Shown: in pieces, positions 35,984-45,795 of the stretch
Layout: the number at the start of each line of letters is the position of its first letter
Numbering within the stretch: the stretch's first letter is position 1
NCBI RefSeq assembly: GCF_039536745.1
Contig: NZ_BAAAZE010000016.1
Location: 1 to 64,000, forward strand
Direction of reading: 5' to 3'
Origin: Actimicrobium antarcticum
GTDB lineage: Bacteria > Pseudomonadota > Gammaproteobacteria > Burkholderiales > Burkholderiaceae_D
Length of the DNA stretch: 64,000 bases
Made by a program: the position numbers and the translations under genes
The notes under the pieces: model-generated
The model's input: only the letters and a program-made list of their open reading frames with translations
Databases searched by the model: none
Told to the model about the DNA's origin: nothing

Positions 35984-36948
35984 TGCGTGCGTCGCAGCGT
36001 GCCTGGCTGATACTGGTATCGATGGCCGCCCTGGCTGCCATCGCACTGGTGGCGGCGGTCGCTTGCGGCAGCACGGGATGCCGGGCGGTGCCAGCCGATA
36101 TCCTGTGGGCGTTGCGCCTGCCGCGTGCGCTGTCGGCGTTCGCGGTCGGTGGCCTGCTGGCGCTGGCTGGCGCGCTGATGCAAATCCTGTTGCGCAATCC
36201 GCTCGCTGACCCGTATGTACTCGGTGTCTCGGGTGGTGCGGCGGCCGGTGCAATGACGGCGATGCTGCTGGCGCCGGTGGCGCTGATGACGTGGAGTGTG
36301 CACCTGGGTGCGCTGGCGGGAGCATTGCTGGCGACTGCCCTGCTGTTTGGACTGGCGCGCGGCGCGCTGCTGCATCTGGTGGCGGCCGTGTCCGGAGTAC
36401 GACTGATTTTGACCGGCGTGATGATTGCCGCCGGATTTGGTGCCTGCATGACCCTCATTCTTAGCCTGGCGCCAGATGCCCGCTTGCGCGGCATGATTTT
36501 CTGGCTGATGGGCGACCTCGATAATAATTTGTTGTACGCACCGGCCTGTGTTGCGCTGGTGCTGGCAGTCGCGTGGGCATGCGTCAATGCGGCGCGCCTG
36601 AACGTGCTGTCGCACGGCGACGCGGCGGCGCAATTGCTTGGTGTGCCGGTAGTACGCTTGCGCGCGGTGACCTTGCTGGTGGCATCGGTGGCCACTGCCG
36701 CTGCGGTCGCGGTGGCCGGCACCATCGGTTTTGTGGGCCTGGTGGTGCCGCACGCACTGCGCATGGTGTTCGGCCATGACCAGCGCCTGCTGCTGCCGGC
36801 CAGTGCACTCGGTGGCGGGATTGCGCTGGTGCTGGCCGATTTGCTGGCGCGTACCGTGGTCGCACCAACGCAATTGCCGGTCGGCGTAATTACGGCATTG
36901 GTGGGTGTGCCGGTATTTCTGTTTTTGCTGGGAAGAGGGCGGGCATGA
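35980..36948 (+). CDS. btuC: Cobalamin ABC transporter permease (FecCD family)
   Basis: The 322-residue membrane protein has the ten-segment FecCD fold. Typical motifs are RLPRALSAFAVGGLLALAG near residue 45 and the GTIGFVGLVVPH region near residue 245, which faces the ATPase. It forms the inner-membrane channel for cobalamin. It overlaps btuB and btuD by four bases on each side, making one translationally coupled unit. Confidence 0.92.
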   Translation: MMRASQRAWLILVSMAALAAIALVAAVACGSTGCRAVPADILWALRLPRALSAFAVGGLLALAGALMQILLRNPLADPYVLGVSGGAAAGAMTAMLLAPVALMTWSVHLGALAGALLATALLFGLARGALLHLVAAVSGVRLILTGVMIAAGFGACMTLILSLAPDARLRGMIFWLMGDLDNNLLYAPACVALVLAVAWACVNAARLNVLSHGDAAAQLLGVPVVRLRAVTLLVASVATAAAVAVAGTIGFVGLVVPHALRMVFGHDQRLLLPASALGGGIALVLADLLARTVVAPTQLPVGVITALVGVPVFLFLLGRGRA

Positions 36949-37703
36949 TCCGCTTGAACACCAGCGATCTCGGCATCACGGCAGGCCGACGTGCGCTGAT
37001 CAGCCACCTCGACTGGCAGATCGCGGCTGGCGAATTCTGGTGTGTGCTGGGGCGCAATGGCGTTGGCAAGACCAGCCTGATGCAGACGCTGGCAGGTCTG
37101 CTGAAACCGGCGTCAGGGGCCATCGCGATCGATGGGGTCGGGCTGACCAGGATTGCGGCCTCCGCGCTGGCGCAGCTGCGCGGACTGATGCCGCAACAGG
37201 TGGTCGATGCTTTCTCGGTATCGGTGCTGGAAACCGTCCTGATCGGACGCACCCCCTATCGGACTGGACGTGGCTGGGATACCGACGCCGACATTGCCGC
37301 CGCCCGCAACGCGCTGGACAGTGTCGACCTGTCCAGTCGCGCCGACAGCGATATCCTGCAACTGTCGGGTGGTGAACGCCAGCGGGTGGCACTGGCGACC
37401 TTGCTGGTGCAGGCACCGGCGATCATGCTGCTCGATGAACCGACTGCGCATCAGGACGTGGCCCATCAACTGGCGATGCTGCGACTGGTGCGTCAGCTCA
37501 GCGCCGACCATGCCGTTGTCATGAACTGCCACGACATCAATCTGGCAGCGCGTTTTGCGACCCATGTGCTGGTACTGGGTGCCGACCGTCACTGGTCCGG
37601 ACCGGTGGCGACTGTGCTGACGCCCGACGTGCTGGAGTCAGCGTTCGGGTGTCAGTTCAGCGTGCTCGAAGCCGACGGCCTGCGCAGCTTCGTGGCGCAG
37701 TAA
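36945..37703 (+). CDS. btuD: Cobalamin ABC transporter ATP-binding protein
   Basis: The 252-residue ATPase shows Walker A (GRNGVGKTS, about residues 36-44), signature LSGGERQRVALA, Walker B (IMLLDEPTAHQD) and the switch His in MNCHD. It powers import through the permease encoded just before. The matching binding protein (btuF) is not adjacent but lies 2.3 kb away on the other strand. Confidence 0.92.
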   Translation: MIRLNTSDLGITAGRRALISHLDWQIAAGEFWCVLGRNGVGKTSLMQTLAGLLKPASGAIAIDGVGLTRIAASALAQLRGLMPQQVVDAFSVSVLETVLIGRTPYRTGRGWDTDADIAAARNALDSVDLSSRADSDILQLSGGERQRVALATLLVQAPAIMLLDEPTAHQDVAHQLAMLRLVRQLSADHAVVMNCHDINLAARFATHVLVLGADRHWSGPVATVLTPDVLESAFGCQFSVLEADGLRSFVAQ

Positions 37704-37707
37704 CCGG

Positions 37708-39441
37708 TCAGAATTCTTCCCAGTCGTCGTTGCCGGACGCGATCGATTTTCTTGCCGGGCCGTTGGCATTCGCCACCGCGCGGCGGGCCACCGGCTTGTT
37801 CAGTGCAACCGGCTTGCGCACCGCCACTGGTGCTGTGGCACGGCGCGCTGTGGCAACCGGCGCTTGAGTCCTGGCCTCGGACTCAGCCCCGGCCGACAGC
37901 CGGAACACACTCACCACCGTCAACAGCTCTGCGGTCTGGTCCTGCATGCTTTGCGCCGCCGCCGCCGATTGTTCAACCAGGGCCGCATTCTGCTGGGTGA
38001 CTTCGTCCAGTTCGGTGATGGCCATATTGATTTGCTCGATGCCACGACTTTGCTCTTCGCTGGCAGACGAAATCTCGCCCATGATGTCGGTCACGCGCTG
38101 CACGCTGGAGACGATCTCGTCCATGGTCACGCCGGCCTGGTCCACCAGCCGGGCGCCGTCGTCCACTTTTTCGACCGAGTCACCGATCAGCTGCTTGATC
38201 TCTTTGGCCGCCGCCGCCGAGCGTTGCGCCAGACTGCGTACTTCCGATGCCACCACCGCAAATCCGCGCCCCTGTTCACCAGCGCGTGCCGCTTCCACCG
38301 CCGCGTTCAGTGCCAGGATATTCGTCTGGAAAGCGATACCGTCGATGACGGCGATGATGTCGACGATTTTTCTGGAGGACGCATTGATCGAGGCCATCGT
38401 CTCGACCACTTGCGCAACCACTGTGCCGCCCTTGACCGCGACTGCGGAGGCGCTAGCGGCGAGTGTATTGGCCTGACGGGCATTGTCCGCGTTCTGTCGC
38501 ACCGTCGAAATCAGCTCTTCCATGGACGACGCGGTTTGCTCCAGCGAGCTGGCCTGGCTTTCGGTACGCGCCGACAAATCCATGTTGCCACTCGCGATCT
38601 CGCCAGAACCAGTTGAAATTGTGTCGGTGCTGCGGCGCACCTGGCCGACGATGCTGGCCAGGTTGTCGCGCATCGCATGCAGCGCAAATAACAAACTACT
38701 TGCGTCGCCCGCCCGCAACGTCACCGGCACTGCCAGATCGCCGGCGGCAATCCCCGCAGCGACCTGCATCGCATAGGCGGGTTCTCCGCCTAGCTGTTTG
38801 AGCAAGCCACGCGTGATCAGCATCGCAGCGCCAACACCGGCCAGTAGCGCAATGCCGGAAAACACGGCCATCAGGACCTGACCGGATCGGTTGCGTTGCT
38901 TCATTTCTGCACCTGCTGCGCTGATCGCATCGCGTTGCTGGCCAGCCAGTTTGTCCAGCGTGACCAGATAACCGGCGAGCGCAGGTTCGAGCTTGCTGCT
39001 GATGATGGTTTTGGTTTCCTCGTCGTTACCATCTTTCTGCGCCTTGAAGGCGGCGGTTCTGGCCTTGACGTAATCGGCACGGCGCTCGCCGATCTCGGCA
39101 TACACCGCAGTTTCGGTCGGGTTCTTCAGCGTTTCCAGCTGTTTCTGGATTTCGCTGATGCGTGCGCTGGTGGTCTTGATTCTGTCCTCGGTGAGTTTTT
39201 TGACCGCGGCATCATTGGAACTGAGCACGCTCACCAGGCGGGCTCCATTGAGGTTGGTGGCGGCGTGCCACTCCTGCACCAGGCTGGATTTGACCATGGT
39301 CTCCGACACCATTTTGTCTGCGACGCCATTGACTTGTTGCAGGGACCAGATACCGATGCCACCTGCACACAGTAGCAACAGCAAGATAACGGAAAATGCC
39401 AGCGCTAGCCGAGTACCGACTTTAAGGTTGATGAAATTCAT
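37708..39441 (-). CDS. Methyl-accepting chemotaxis protein
   Basis: The 577-residue receptor has a first membrane segment at about residues 11-32, a helical periplasmic ligand domain of the four-helix-bundle type, a second membrane segment near 190-212, a HAMP domain and a long signalling coiled coil. The conserved tip matches the consensus around EIKQLIG and the IVDIIAVIDGIAFQTNILALNAAVEAARAG region. The last five residues, DWEEF, fit the tethering pentapeptide for CheR/CheB. It sits convergent to btuD and splits the cobalamin genes. The ligand is unknown. Confidence 0.93.
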   Translation of the reverse strand: MNFINLKVGTRLALAFSVILLLLLCAGGIGIWSLQQVNGVADKMVSETMVKSSLVQEWHAATNLNGARLVSVLSSNDAAVKKLTEDRIKTTSARISEIQKQLETLKNPTETAVYAEIGERRADYVKARTAAFKAQKDGNDEETKTIISSKLEPALAGYLVTLDKLAGQQRDAISAAGAEMKQRNRSGQVLMAVFSGIALLAGVGAAMLITRGLLKQLGGEPAYAMQVAAGIAAGDLAVPVTLRAGDASSLLFALHAMRDNLASIVGQVRRSTDTISTGSGEIASGNMDLSARTESQASSLEQTASSMEELISTVRQNADNARQANTLAASASAVAVKGGTVVAQVVETMASINASSRKIVDIIAVIDGIAFQTNILALNAAVEAARAGEQGRGFAVVASEVRSLAQRSAAAAKEIKQLIGDSVEKVDDGARLVDQAGVTMDEIVSSVQRVTDIMGEISSASEEQSRGIEQINMAITELDEVTQQNAALVEQSAAAAQSMQDQTAELLTVVSVFRLSAGAESEARTQAPVATARRATAPVAVRKPVALNKPVARRAVANANGPARKSIASGNDDWEEF

Positions 39442-39588
39442 AAAGTCTCCATAAAGGGGTGACGGGTCGGGCTTTTATATTTTGGTAACGCAGCCCAACG
39501 CTTAAGTAAATTACTGTTCGGAATCTTATCGCAGGACAAGAAAGAACTCACCATCAACTTGCTTGCAAAAGTGTGTACTGTCAGAAAA

Positions 39589-39960
39589 TTAAGCGCCAAC
39601 TGACACTGACGCTGATACTGCAACTGCTGCTGGCAAATGCGCAGCGACGCGCGCCTGCTGTCGATGCTCTTGATGATGCACGCTCACCTTGAGGTTATCA
39701 AGGAAACGATCCAGTTCGGTGGTGCCGATCCGATAGCTCATCAGTAGCAAAACAAGGGTGATGAGACCATTGGCGATGGCCGGGACACGGATATGTGCAT
39801 CGGGATCGTTCCACAGTTTCCAGCACCAGTAGATGGCGGGGAATAGCAGGAAAAACGAGGTGCCAGCCGCAGCAGGGCTTACACGCCAAAGTCGCTTGGT
39901 CAGCCAGATCCATAGCACCAGGCTGACCGGAATCAGTAGCAGATAAATCGTGATTAGCAT
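39589..39960 (-). CDS. Small integral membrane protein, unknown
   Basis: The 123-residue protein has three hydrophobic segments at about residues 3-20, 33-46 and 62-78, followed by a His/Gln/Ala-rich cytoplasmic tail. I do not recognise the family. The gene starts 48 bases after the btuF stop on the same strand and could be the last gene of that unit. Confidence 0.6.
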   Translation of the reverse strand: MLITIYLLLIPVSLVLWIWLTKRLWRVSPAAAGTSFFLLFPAIYWCWKLWNDPDAHIRVPAIANGLITLVLLLMSYRIGTTELDRFLDNLKVSVHHQEHRQQARVAAHLPAAVAVSASVSVGA

Positions 39961-40008
39961 GCGCAGGTTCCTGTTCTTGCAGACTCGGTCAAAACGTTAA
40001 GTACGACG

Positions 40009-40890
40009 TCACGAACGCTTGCGACGCACCGCCTCAAGCTGGATACACAACTGCTCGGCACCGAGCAGTATGCGCGGTCCGGAGCGGGCCAGCCAGTCCG
40101 AATTGATGACCAATAAATTGTTGCGCTGCACTGCCAGCAACGACGGAAAACGGCGCCAGCTGGCCAGTGCCGTAGGGTCGTCTTCGCCGCCGGTGAAGAT
40201 CGCTTCCGGGTTGGCTTGTAGTACGGCTTCGGTACTCACGACCGGCGCGAGTTGCGGCAGTCGCGCAAAAATGTTGTCGCCGCCGCACAGCCGGATGGCG
40301 CTGGAGACCATGCTGCTGTCATTGAGTGTCATCAGTGGCTCGTGCCATATCTGATAGAACACGCGCACCGGCGGGCGCTGCTGGTAGGTGCTGGCGAGTG
40401 CCTGTAAACGGGTCCGGAAATTCTGCGCCGCCGGCCGGCCGATTGCTTCGGTGCCGGCCAGCGTGGCCAGTCGTTCCAGCGACGAGGCGATGGCGGCGAA
40501 GTCGCGCGGCTCGCTCTCAAAAACCGGGATGCCGAGGGAGCGAAGGCTGGCCAGTTGCCGGGCCGAGTTGCCACTGCCCCAGGCAACCACCAGATCCGGT
40601 TTGAGCGTGACGACGCGTTCGATGTCAATGGCTGCAGCGCCGCCGATCGAGGCGATCCGTTTGGCGGCCTCCGGAAAATTGCTGTATTCGCTGACGCCCA
40701 CCAGCACGCCACCGGCACCTGCCGCAAACAGCAGTTCGGTCGCATGCGGCGCCAGACTGACGATGCGGGTGGCGGGTGCAGATAAACGGATACTGTGGCC
40801 CGTGTCATCGGTGGTACTGACCGGCGCGGCGTGCGTCGCACAGGCAACCAGCCAGACTAAGCAAAAAGCCCATTTGCCGGACAGACGCAT
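40009..40890 (-). CDS. btuF: Periplasmic cobalamin-binding protein
   Basis: The 293-residue precursor has a signal peptide (cleavage near residue 21, HAA) and the helical-backbone fold of BtuF/FepB-type binding proteins, with a RIVSLAPHATELLFAAGAG start typical of BtuF. It would deliver cobalamin to BtuCD. The gene is five bases downstream of panC, far from its transporter genes and outside the riboswitch-controlled transcript. It is therefore probably expressed constitutively with panC and scpA. Confidence 0.85.
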   Translation of the reverse strand: MRLSGKWAFCLVWLVACATHAAPVSTTDDTGHSIRLSAPATRIVSLAPHATELLFAAGAGGVLVGVSEYSNFPEAAKRIASIGGAAAIDIERVVTLKPDLVVAWGSGNSARQLASLRSLGIPVFESEPRDFAAIASSLERLATLAGTEAIGRPAAQNFRTRLQALASTYQQRPPVRVFYQIWHEPLMTLNDSSMVSSAIRLCGGDNIFARLPQLAPVVSTEAVLQANPEAIFTGGEDDPTALASWRRFPSLLAVQRNNLLVINSDWLARSGPRILLGAEQLCIQLEAVRRKRS

Positions 40891-40895
40891 GGTCG

Positions 40896-41735
40896 TCAGA
40901 TTTCCAGATTGTCGATCAGGCGGGTTGCGCCCAGTTTGGCCGCGGCCAGCACTACCAGCGGTTCGCCGCGATGCAGGTCGCCGGCAGTGGGCGGCTGCAG
41001 GTCGGCGCGGCGGCGGATGGAAATGTAATCCGGCTTCCAGCCATCGTTGGCCAGCGCACGCATTGCCTGCTGCTCCAGACTGAAGACATCGAGGTGTCCG
41101 CTGCGCATCTGCTCGGCAACCGTATTGAGGGCCTGATACAGCTGCGGTGCGGTCGCCCGTTCCTGTGCCGACAAATACATGTTGCGCGACGACAGTGCCA
41201 GACCATCGTCAGCCCGGAATGTGTCGGCCGCGATGATCTCTGTCGGTAATGCAAATTGCTTCGACATGTTGCGGATGATCATGAGCTGCTGGTAATCCTT
41301 CTTGCCGAATACGGCGACGCTCGGCTGCACGCAGGAAAACAGCTTCAACACGACCGTCGTGACGCCCTGAAAGAAGCCCGGCCGGAATTCGCCTTCCAGC
41401 GTGTTGCCAAGGTCGTCCGGCGGTTGCACGCGAAATTCCTGCGGCTCCGGATACAGGTCTTTCTCGGTCGGCGCAAAAAGCACGTAGACGCCTTCTTTTT
41501 CCAGTTTCTCGACATCGGCCTGGAAGGTGCGCGGATACTTGTCGAAGTCTTCGTTCGGGCCAAATTGCAGGCGATTGACGAAAATCGATGCCACTACCGG
41601 ATCGCCATGCTTCTTGGCCAGCTTGATCAGCGACAGATGACCGTCATGCAGATTGCCCATGGTAGGGACGAAGGCCGTACGCAACTGGCCGCGCAACTGG
41701 TCGCGCAAATCGTCGATCGAGGAAATGATTTTCAT
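40896..41735 (-). CDS. panC: Pantothenate synthetase
   Basis: The 279-residue enzyme joins pantoate and beta-alanine with ATP to make pantothenate, the precursor of coenzyme A. The HIGH-like nucleotide motif appears in PTMGNLHDGHLSLI (about residues 25-38), and the KKDYQQLMIIRNM motif lies near residue 145. Length is normal. The gene follows scpA after 54 bases and precedes btuF by five. Confidence 0.95.
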   Translation of the reverse strand: MKIISSIDDLRDQLRGQLRTAFVPTMGNLHDGHLSLIKLAKKHGDPVVASIFVNRLQFGPNEDFDKYPRTFQADVEKLEKEGVYVLFAPTEKDLYPEPQEFRVQPPDDLGNTLEGEFRPGFFQGVTTVVLKLFSCVQPSVAVFGKKDYQQLMIIRNMSKQFALPTEIIAADTFRADDGLALSSRNMYLSAQERATAPQLYQALNTVAEQMRSGHLDVFSLEQQAMRALANDGWKPDYISIRRRADLQPPTAGDLHRGEPLVVLAAAKLGATRLIDNLEI

Positions 41736-41789
41736 GAAATGTCCTGGTGAAAGCGGCTATCTGAGGTGAAAAGAAAGAGGAGGGGCGAT

Positions 41790-42617
41790 TCAGGTGGGTG
41801 AATACGCGAGTCGGACATAGATCGGCGCAAACGGTTCAGCCTGCGTGATTTCGATCAGGGTTTCTTTGGCCAGTTCAAGCAGGGCAACGAAGTTGACCAC
41901 CAGCACCGGCACGCCGCGAGCCGGATCGAACAGCTCGGTGAATTCGACAAAGCGGGCATGCTGCAGGCGTCGCAGGATCGCGGTCATGTGCTCGCGCACC
42001 GACAATTCCTCGCGGCTGATCTTGTGATGTTCGATCAGTCGGGCCCGCTTGATCACATCTGCCCAGGCCGACTGGAGATCGATGATCTCGACATCCGGCC
42101 AGCGCGTGACCAGACTTTGCTCGATGTAAATCTGGGTGCGTACATAGTCGCGCCCCAGCTGCGGCACGGCGTCGAGTTCACGGGCGGCCAGCTTCATTTG
42201 TTCGTATTCAAGCAGGCGTCGGACCAGCTCGGCACGCGGGTCGCCGGCTTCATCGGTATCGACCTTGCGCACCGGCAGCAGCATGCGGGATTTGATTTCG
42301 ATGAGCATCGCTGCCATCAGCAGGTATTCGGCAGCCAGCTCCAGATTGCTCAGGCGGATCTGGTCGACGTAGGCCAGATACTGGCGCGTGACCTGTGCCA
42401 TCGGGATATCGAGGATATTGAAGTTTTGCTTGCGGATCAGGTACAGCAGCAAGTCAAGCGGACCTTCGAACGCTTCCAGAAAAATTTCCAGCGCGTCCGG
42501 CGGGATGTACAGGTCATTGGGCAGCTTGAACAGCGGTTCGCCATACAGGCGCGCGTAGCTCACGCCATCGTTGGCGGCCGCCGGCAGTGCGATCGATGCT
42601 GCCTGCGTTGCCGCCAT
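41790..42617 (-). CDS. scpA: Segregation and condensation protein A
   Basis: The 275-residue protein is the kleisin subunit that bridges SMC and ScpB in chromosome condensation. The N-terminal FEGPLDLLLYLIRKQNFNILDIPM region is diagnostic of ScpA, and the C-terminal winged-helix part is present. It starts two bases after the DUF3460 stop. The partner scpB is not in the window. Confidence 0.94.
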   Translation of the reverse strand: MAATQAASIALPAAANDGVSYARLYGEPLFKLPNDLYIPPDALEIFLEAFEGPLDLLLYLIRKQNFNILDIPMAQVTRQYLAYVDQIRLSNLELAAEYLLMAAMLIEIKSRMLLPVRKVDTDEAGDPRAELVRRLLEYEQMKLAARELDAVPQLGRDYVRTQIYIEQSLVTRWPDVEIIDLQSAWADVIKRARLIEHHKISREELSVREHMTAILRRLQHARFVEFTELFDPARGVPVLVVNFVALLELAKETLIEITQAEPFAPIYVRLAYSPT

Positions 42618-42619
42618 CG

Positions 42620-42829
42620 TTAGAGTTTGTTCTGGTACACGTAAGGTTGCTGCGCCACGCGTGATTCATTGGTGCGGTCTTGTGCGTCGAGGTCGCGCGG
42701 CGCCTTGTCCCACAACAGGGCACGGCCGGCGCGCTGCTCTTCTTCAAGTTGCGGATTCTTCTTCTTGAGATCCTTGATGAAAAGCGTGATGTCGGATTCG
42801 TAACGCTGGAATTGCTTGGTAAATTTCAT
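42620..42829 (-). CDS. DUF3460-family small protein
   Basis: The 69-residue protein starts at ATG 42829; the longer frame upstream is rejected because similarity begins at MKFTKQFQRYESDIT. It is a small, charged, soluble protein of a family restricted largely to Burkholderiales. Its position directly before scpA, with a two-base gap, is a common arrangement in that group. Function is unknown. Confidence 0.85.
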   Translation of the reverse strand: MKFTKQFQRYESDITLFIKDLKKKNPQLEEEQRAGRALLWDKAPRDLDAQDRTNESRVAQQPYVYQNKL

Positions 42830-42978
42830 GGGGTACTTTGCGACGGTTGGCGGCAGCCCGCATTTTACCTTGTTCGTCGGCCCCGGCGGCGAAAATGGCG
42901 GCATGCCGGACGGCAGTCGGCAAGCTGTCGTGGCCATGCCTCTGACTGACGCTTGCCAGTAGGTCGGCACGCGTGCCC

Positions 42979-43458
42979 TCACAGCACGCGGCGCATCACG
43001 GTCGGCGGTGGCTCAAGCGGATTGGCATGGGAATAATCGAGTTCCGGCGCGAGCTCGAAACCAAGCGTTGCATACAGGTCGACTATCCGGGACTGGTCAT
43101 TGCGCACCGCCAGCCGCAGTTCATTGACGTCCGCCAGCAGGGCGTGATGCACGACGGCTTCCAGCAGGTGGGTCGACAGGTGTTCGCCACGGAACTCCGG
43201 ATGGACGCCCATGCGCAGGATTTCCCAGGCACCGGATTCGGTCTCCAGTGGTAGCCAGCGTACCGAGCCTGCCACGACCGCATCGACCATCAGGATGAAC
43301 GCGCCGCCCTGTTGCAATTGCTGTGCGACGCGGGAGGGCGATTCATTGTGTCCGCTGGAACTGGCGGCAACGGTGCCCGCCCAGCAGTGTCGGGTCAGCG
43401 CGGCCAGCAGCGGCGCATCGTCCGGTACGGCTTCGCGTATGTGTAGCCCGGATGGCAT
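42979..43458 (-). CDS. GNAT-family N-acetyltransferase
   Basis: The 159-residue protein has the GNAT fold with an acetyl-CoA motif A around RMGVHPEFRGEHLSTHLLEAV (about residues 82-102) and a motif B region near LYATLGFEL. Acceptor substrate is unknown. The gene follows metG on the same strand after 12 bases and is probably cotranscribed. Confidence 0.85.
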   Translation of the reverse strand: MPSGLHIREAVPDDAPLLAALTRHCWAGTVAASSSGHNESPSRVAQQLQQGGAFILMVDAVVAGSVRWLPLETESGAWEILRMGVHPEFRGEHLSTHLLEAVVHHALLADVNELRLAVRNDQSRIVDLYATLGFELAPELDYSHANPLEPPPTVMRRVL

Positions 43459-43470
43459 GCGCCGATGTCC

Positions 43471-45588
43471 TTAACTCACCCGCATTCCCGGTTCTGCACC
43501 GGGCCATGGCGTGAGAATGTAAATGCCGGGGCTGGCTTTTTCGTTGGCAGACGAGGCGGCCAGTACCATGCCTTCCGAGACACCAAACTTCATTTCGCGC
43601 GGTGCCAGGTTGGCCACCATCACGGTCAGCTTGCCGATCAGTTCTTCGGGCTGGTAGGACGACTTGATGCCCGAGAAGACATTGCGCAAGCGACCTTCGC
43701 CGACATCCAGCGTCAGGCGCAACAGCTTTTTGGAGCCGTCGACCGCTACGCAGTTGACGATGCGGGCGATGCGCAAATCGATCTTCACGAAGTCATCGAT
43801 CTTGATTTCATCGGCCAGTGGTGCGAAGTGGGCGGCTGCCGTGGGTGCCGCTAATGCAAGGGCATCTTCTGCCACAACCGCAGCAGCAGTGGCAACAACG
43901 ACCGGCACGGGCGGTTCAAACAGCGCATCCAGCATTGCCGGATCGACCCGCTGCATCAGATGGGCGAACGGCTTGACCACGTGGTTGTGTGGCAGCGGCA
44001 TGACGACATCCGACCAGGTCAGCGGCGCAATATCGAGCATCGTTTCGACTTGTTGCGCCAGGGCCGGCAAAACCGGTTTCAGGTACAGCGTCAGGATGCG
44101 GAACGCTTCGAGCAGGCGGCTGCAGACTTCCTGCAGGCGCGCATCGTTGTCGGGATTTTTTGCCAGCTCCCACGGTTTGTTGGCATCGACATAGGCATTG
44201 ACCCGGTCGGCTTGCTCCATGATCAGGCGCAGCGCCTTGCCGTATTCGCGACCTTCGTACAGGCCATGCAATTCATCGGCGACATCGCGCAGGCTGAACA
44301 GGAAGGTGTCGGACGTGGTGGCCCAGTCGGTGACGACATGGCCGCCGAAGCGTTTGGTAATGAAGCCGGCAGAACGGCTGGCGATGTTGACGTATTTGCC
44401 GATCAGGTCGCTGTTGACGCGGGCGATGAAGTCATCCGGATTGAAGTCGACGTCTTCGACCTTGGCACTCAGTTTGGCGGCGATGTAGTAGCGCAGCCAT
44501 TCCGGATTCATGCCGATATCGAGATAGCGCAGTGGCGAAATGCCGGTGCCGCGCGACTTCGACATTTTTTCGCCACTGACCGTAATGAAGCCGTGCACGA
44601 ACACATTGTTGGGCACCTTGCGTCCCGCAAAATGCAACATCGCTGGCCAGAACAAGGTGTGGAAATAGGTGATGTCCTTGCCAATGAAGTGATACTGCTC
44701 GGTATCGGGATCAGCCATGAAGGCATCGAAGTCGCGTCCGGTACGGTCGAAGTAATTTTTCAGTGAAGCCAGGTAACCGATCGGCGCGTCCAGCCAGACA
44801 TAAAAATACTTGCCCGGTTCATCGGGGATTTCGATGCCGAAATACGGCGCATCGCGGCTGATATCCCAGTCGCCGAGGCCACTTTCCTTGCCGTCCTTGC
44901 CTTCCAGCCATTCGCGCGCCTTGTTGGCGACCTCGGGCTGCAAGCGGCCTTCGGTGAAGGCCCATTCACGCAGGAATTCGACACATTTGTGGTCCGACAG
45001 CTTGAAGAAAAAATGCTCGGATGATTTCATCACCGGCACCGCGCCTGACAGCGCCGAGTACGGGTTCTTCAGTTCGGTCGGTGCATACACCGCGCCACAG
45101 ACTTCACACGAATCGCCGTACTGATCCTTGGCGCCGCACTTCGGACATTCGCCCTTGATGTAGCGGTCAGCCAGGAACATGTTCTTGACCGGGTCAAAAA
45201 ACTGCTCGATGGTTTTGGAGGTGATCAGGTGCGCGTTGTCGCGCAGGCTGCGGTAAATCTCTTTTGACAAGGCATGGTTTTCTTCACCATCAGTCGAATG
45301 CCAGTTGTCAAAGGCGATGTGGAAGCCATCCAGTGGCTGCGCCCGGCCAGCGGCGATGCGGGCGACGAATTCCTGCGGCGTCACGCCAGCGTTTTCGGCC
45401 GCGATCATGATCGGCGCGCCATGCGCATCGTCAGCACAGACAAAGTGCACCTCATGCCCCTGCATGCGCTGGAAGCGTACCCAGATATCGGCCTGGATGT
45501 ATTCCATGATGTGACCGATATGGAACGCGGCATTGGCGTAGGGCAGGGCGGTGGTGACGAATAGCTGGCGTGGCGAAGTAGCGCTCAT
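43471..45588 (-). CDS. metG: Methionyl-tRNA synthetase
   Basis: The 705-residue enzyme charges tRNA-Met. The HIGH motif (FHIGHIMEY) is near residue 25, a zinc knuckle (CPKCG and CEVCG) near 145-165 and KMSKS (EKMSKSRGTG) near 340. A C-terminal EMAP/Trbp111-type tRNA-binding domain of about 105 residues is present, as in the dimeric MetG1 type. I chose ATG 45588; the open frame continues 166 codons upstream without similarity. It is divergent from gltX across 207 bases. Confidence 0.95.
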   Translation of the reverse strand: MSATSPRQLFVTTALPYANAAFHIGHIMEYIQADIWVRFQRMQGHEVHFVCADDAHGAPIMIAAENAGVTPQEFVARIAAGRAQPLDGFHIAFDNWHSTDGEENHALSKEIYRSLRDNAHLITSKTIEQFFDPVKNMFLADRYIKGECPKCGAKDQYGDSCEVCGAVYAPTELKNPYSALSGAVPVMKSSEHFFFKLSDHKCVEFLREWAFTEGRLQPEVANKAREWLEGKDGKESGLGDWDISRDAPYFGIEIPDEPGKYFYVWLDAPIGYLASLKNYFDRTGRDFDAFMADPDTEQYHFIGKDITYFHTLFWPAMLHFAGRKVPNNVFVHGFITVSGEKMSKSRGTGISPLRYLDIGMNPEWLRYYIAAKLSAKVEDVDFNPDDFIARVNSDLIGKYVNIASRSAGFITKRFGGHVVTDWATTSDTFLFSLRDVADELHGLYEGREYGKALRLIMEQADRVNAYVDANKPWELAKNPDNDARLQEVCSRLLEAFRILTLYLKPVLPALAQQVETMLDIAPLTWSDVVMPLPHNHVVKPFAHLMQRVDPAMLDALFEPPVPVVVATAAAVVAEDALALAAPTAAAHFAPLADEIKIDDFVKIDLRIARIVNCVAVDGSKKLLRLTLDVGEGRLRNVFSGIKSSYQPEELIGKLTVMVANLAPREMKFGVSEGMVLAASSANEKASPGIYILTPWPGAEPGMRVS

Positions 45589-45795
45589 GAACGATGCACA
45601 GTGAAAAAGAGAAAGACGTGATTCTAGCAGTGCAGGGGCTTGCCGGGCGATAGCCGCCGCCATGCGCGGTTCGGGCGCACGCCTTGCCGCGTTAAATCCG
45701 TCACCTTGCGCGAACCCCGCCATCCGCACCGGGCAGCGCGGTAAAATGCGCCTTTCCTTCCAGATGGCGCCGCCAACCCGACGCCGAAGCACGCC

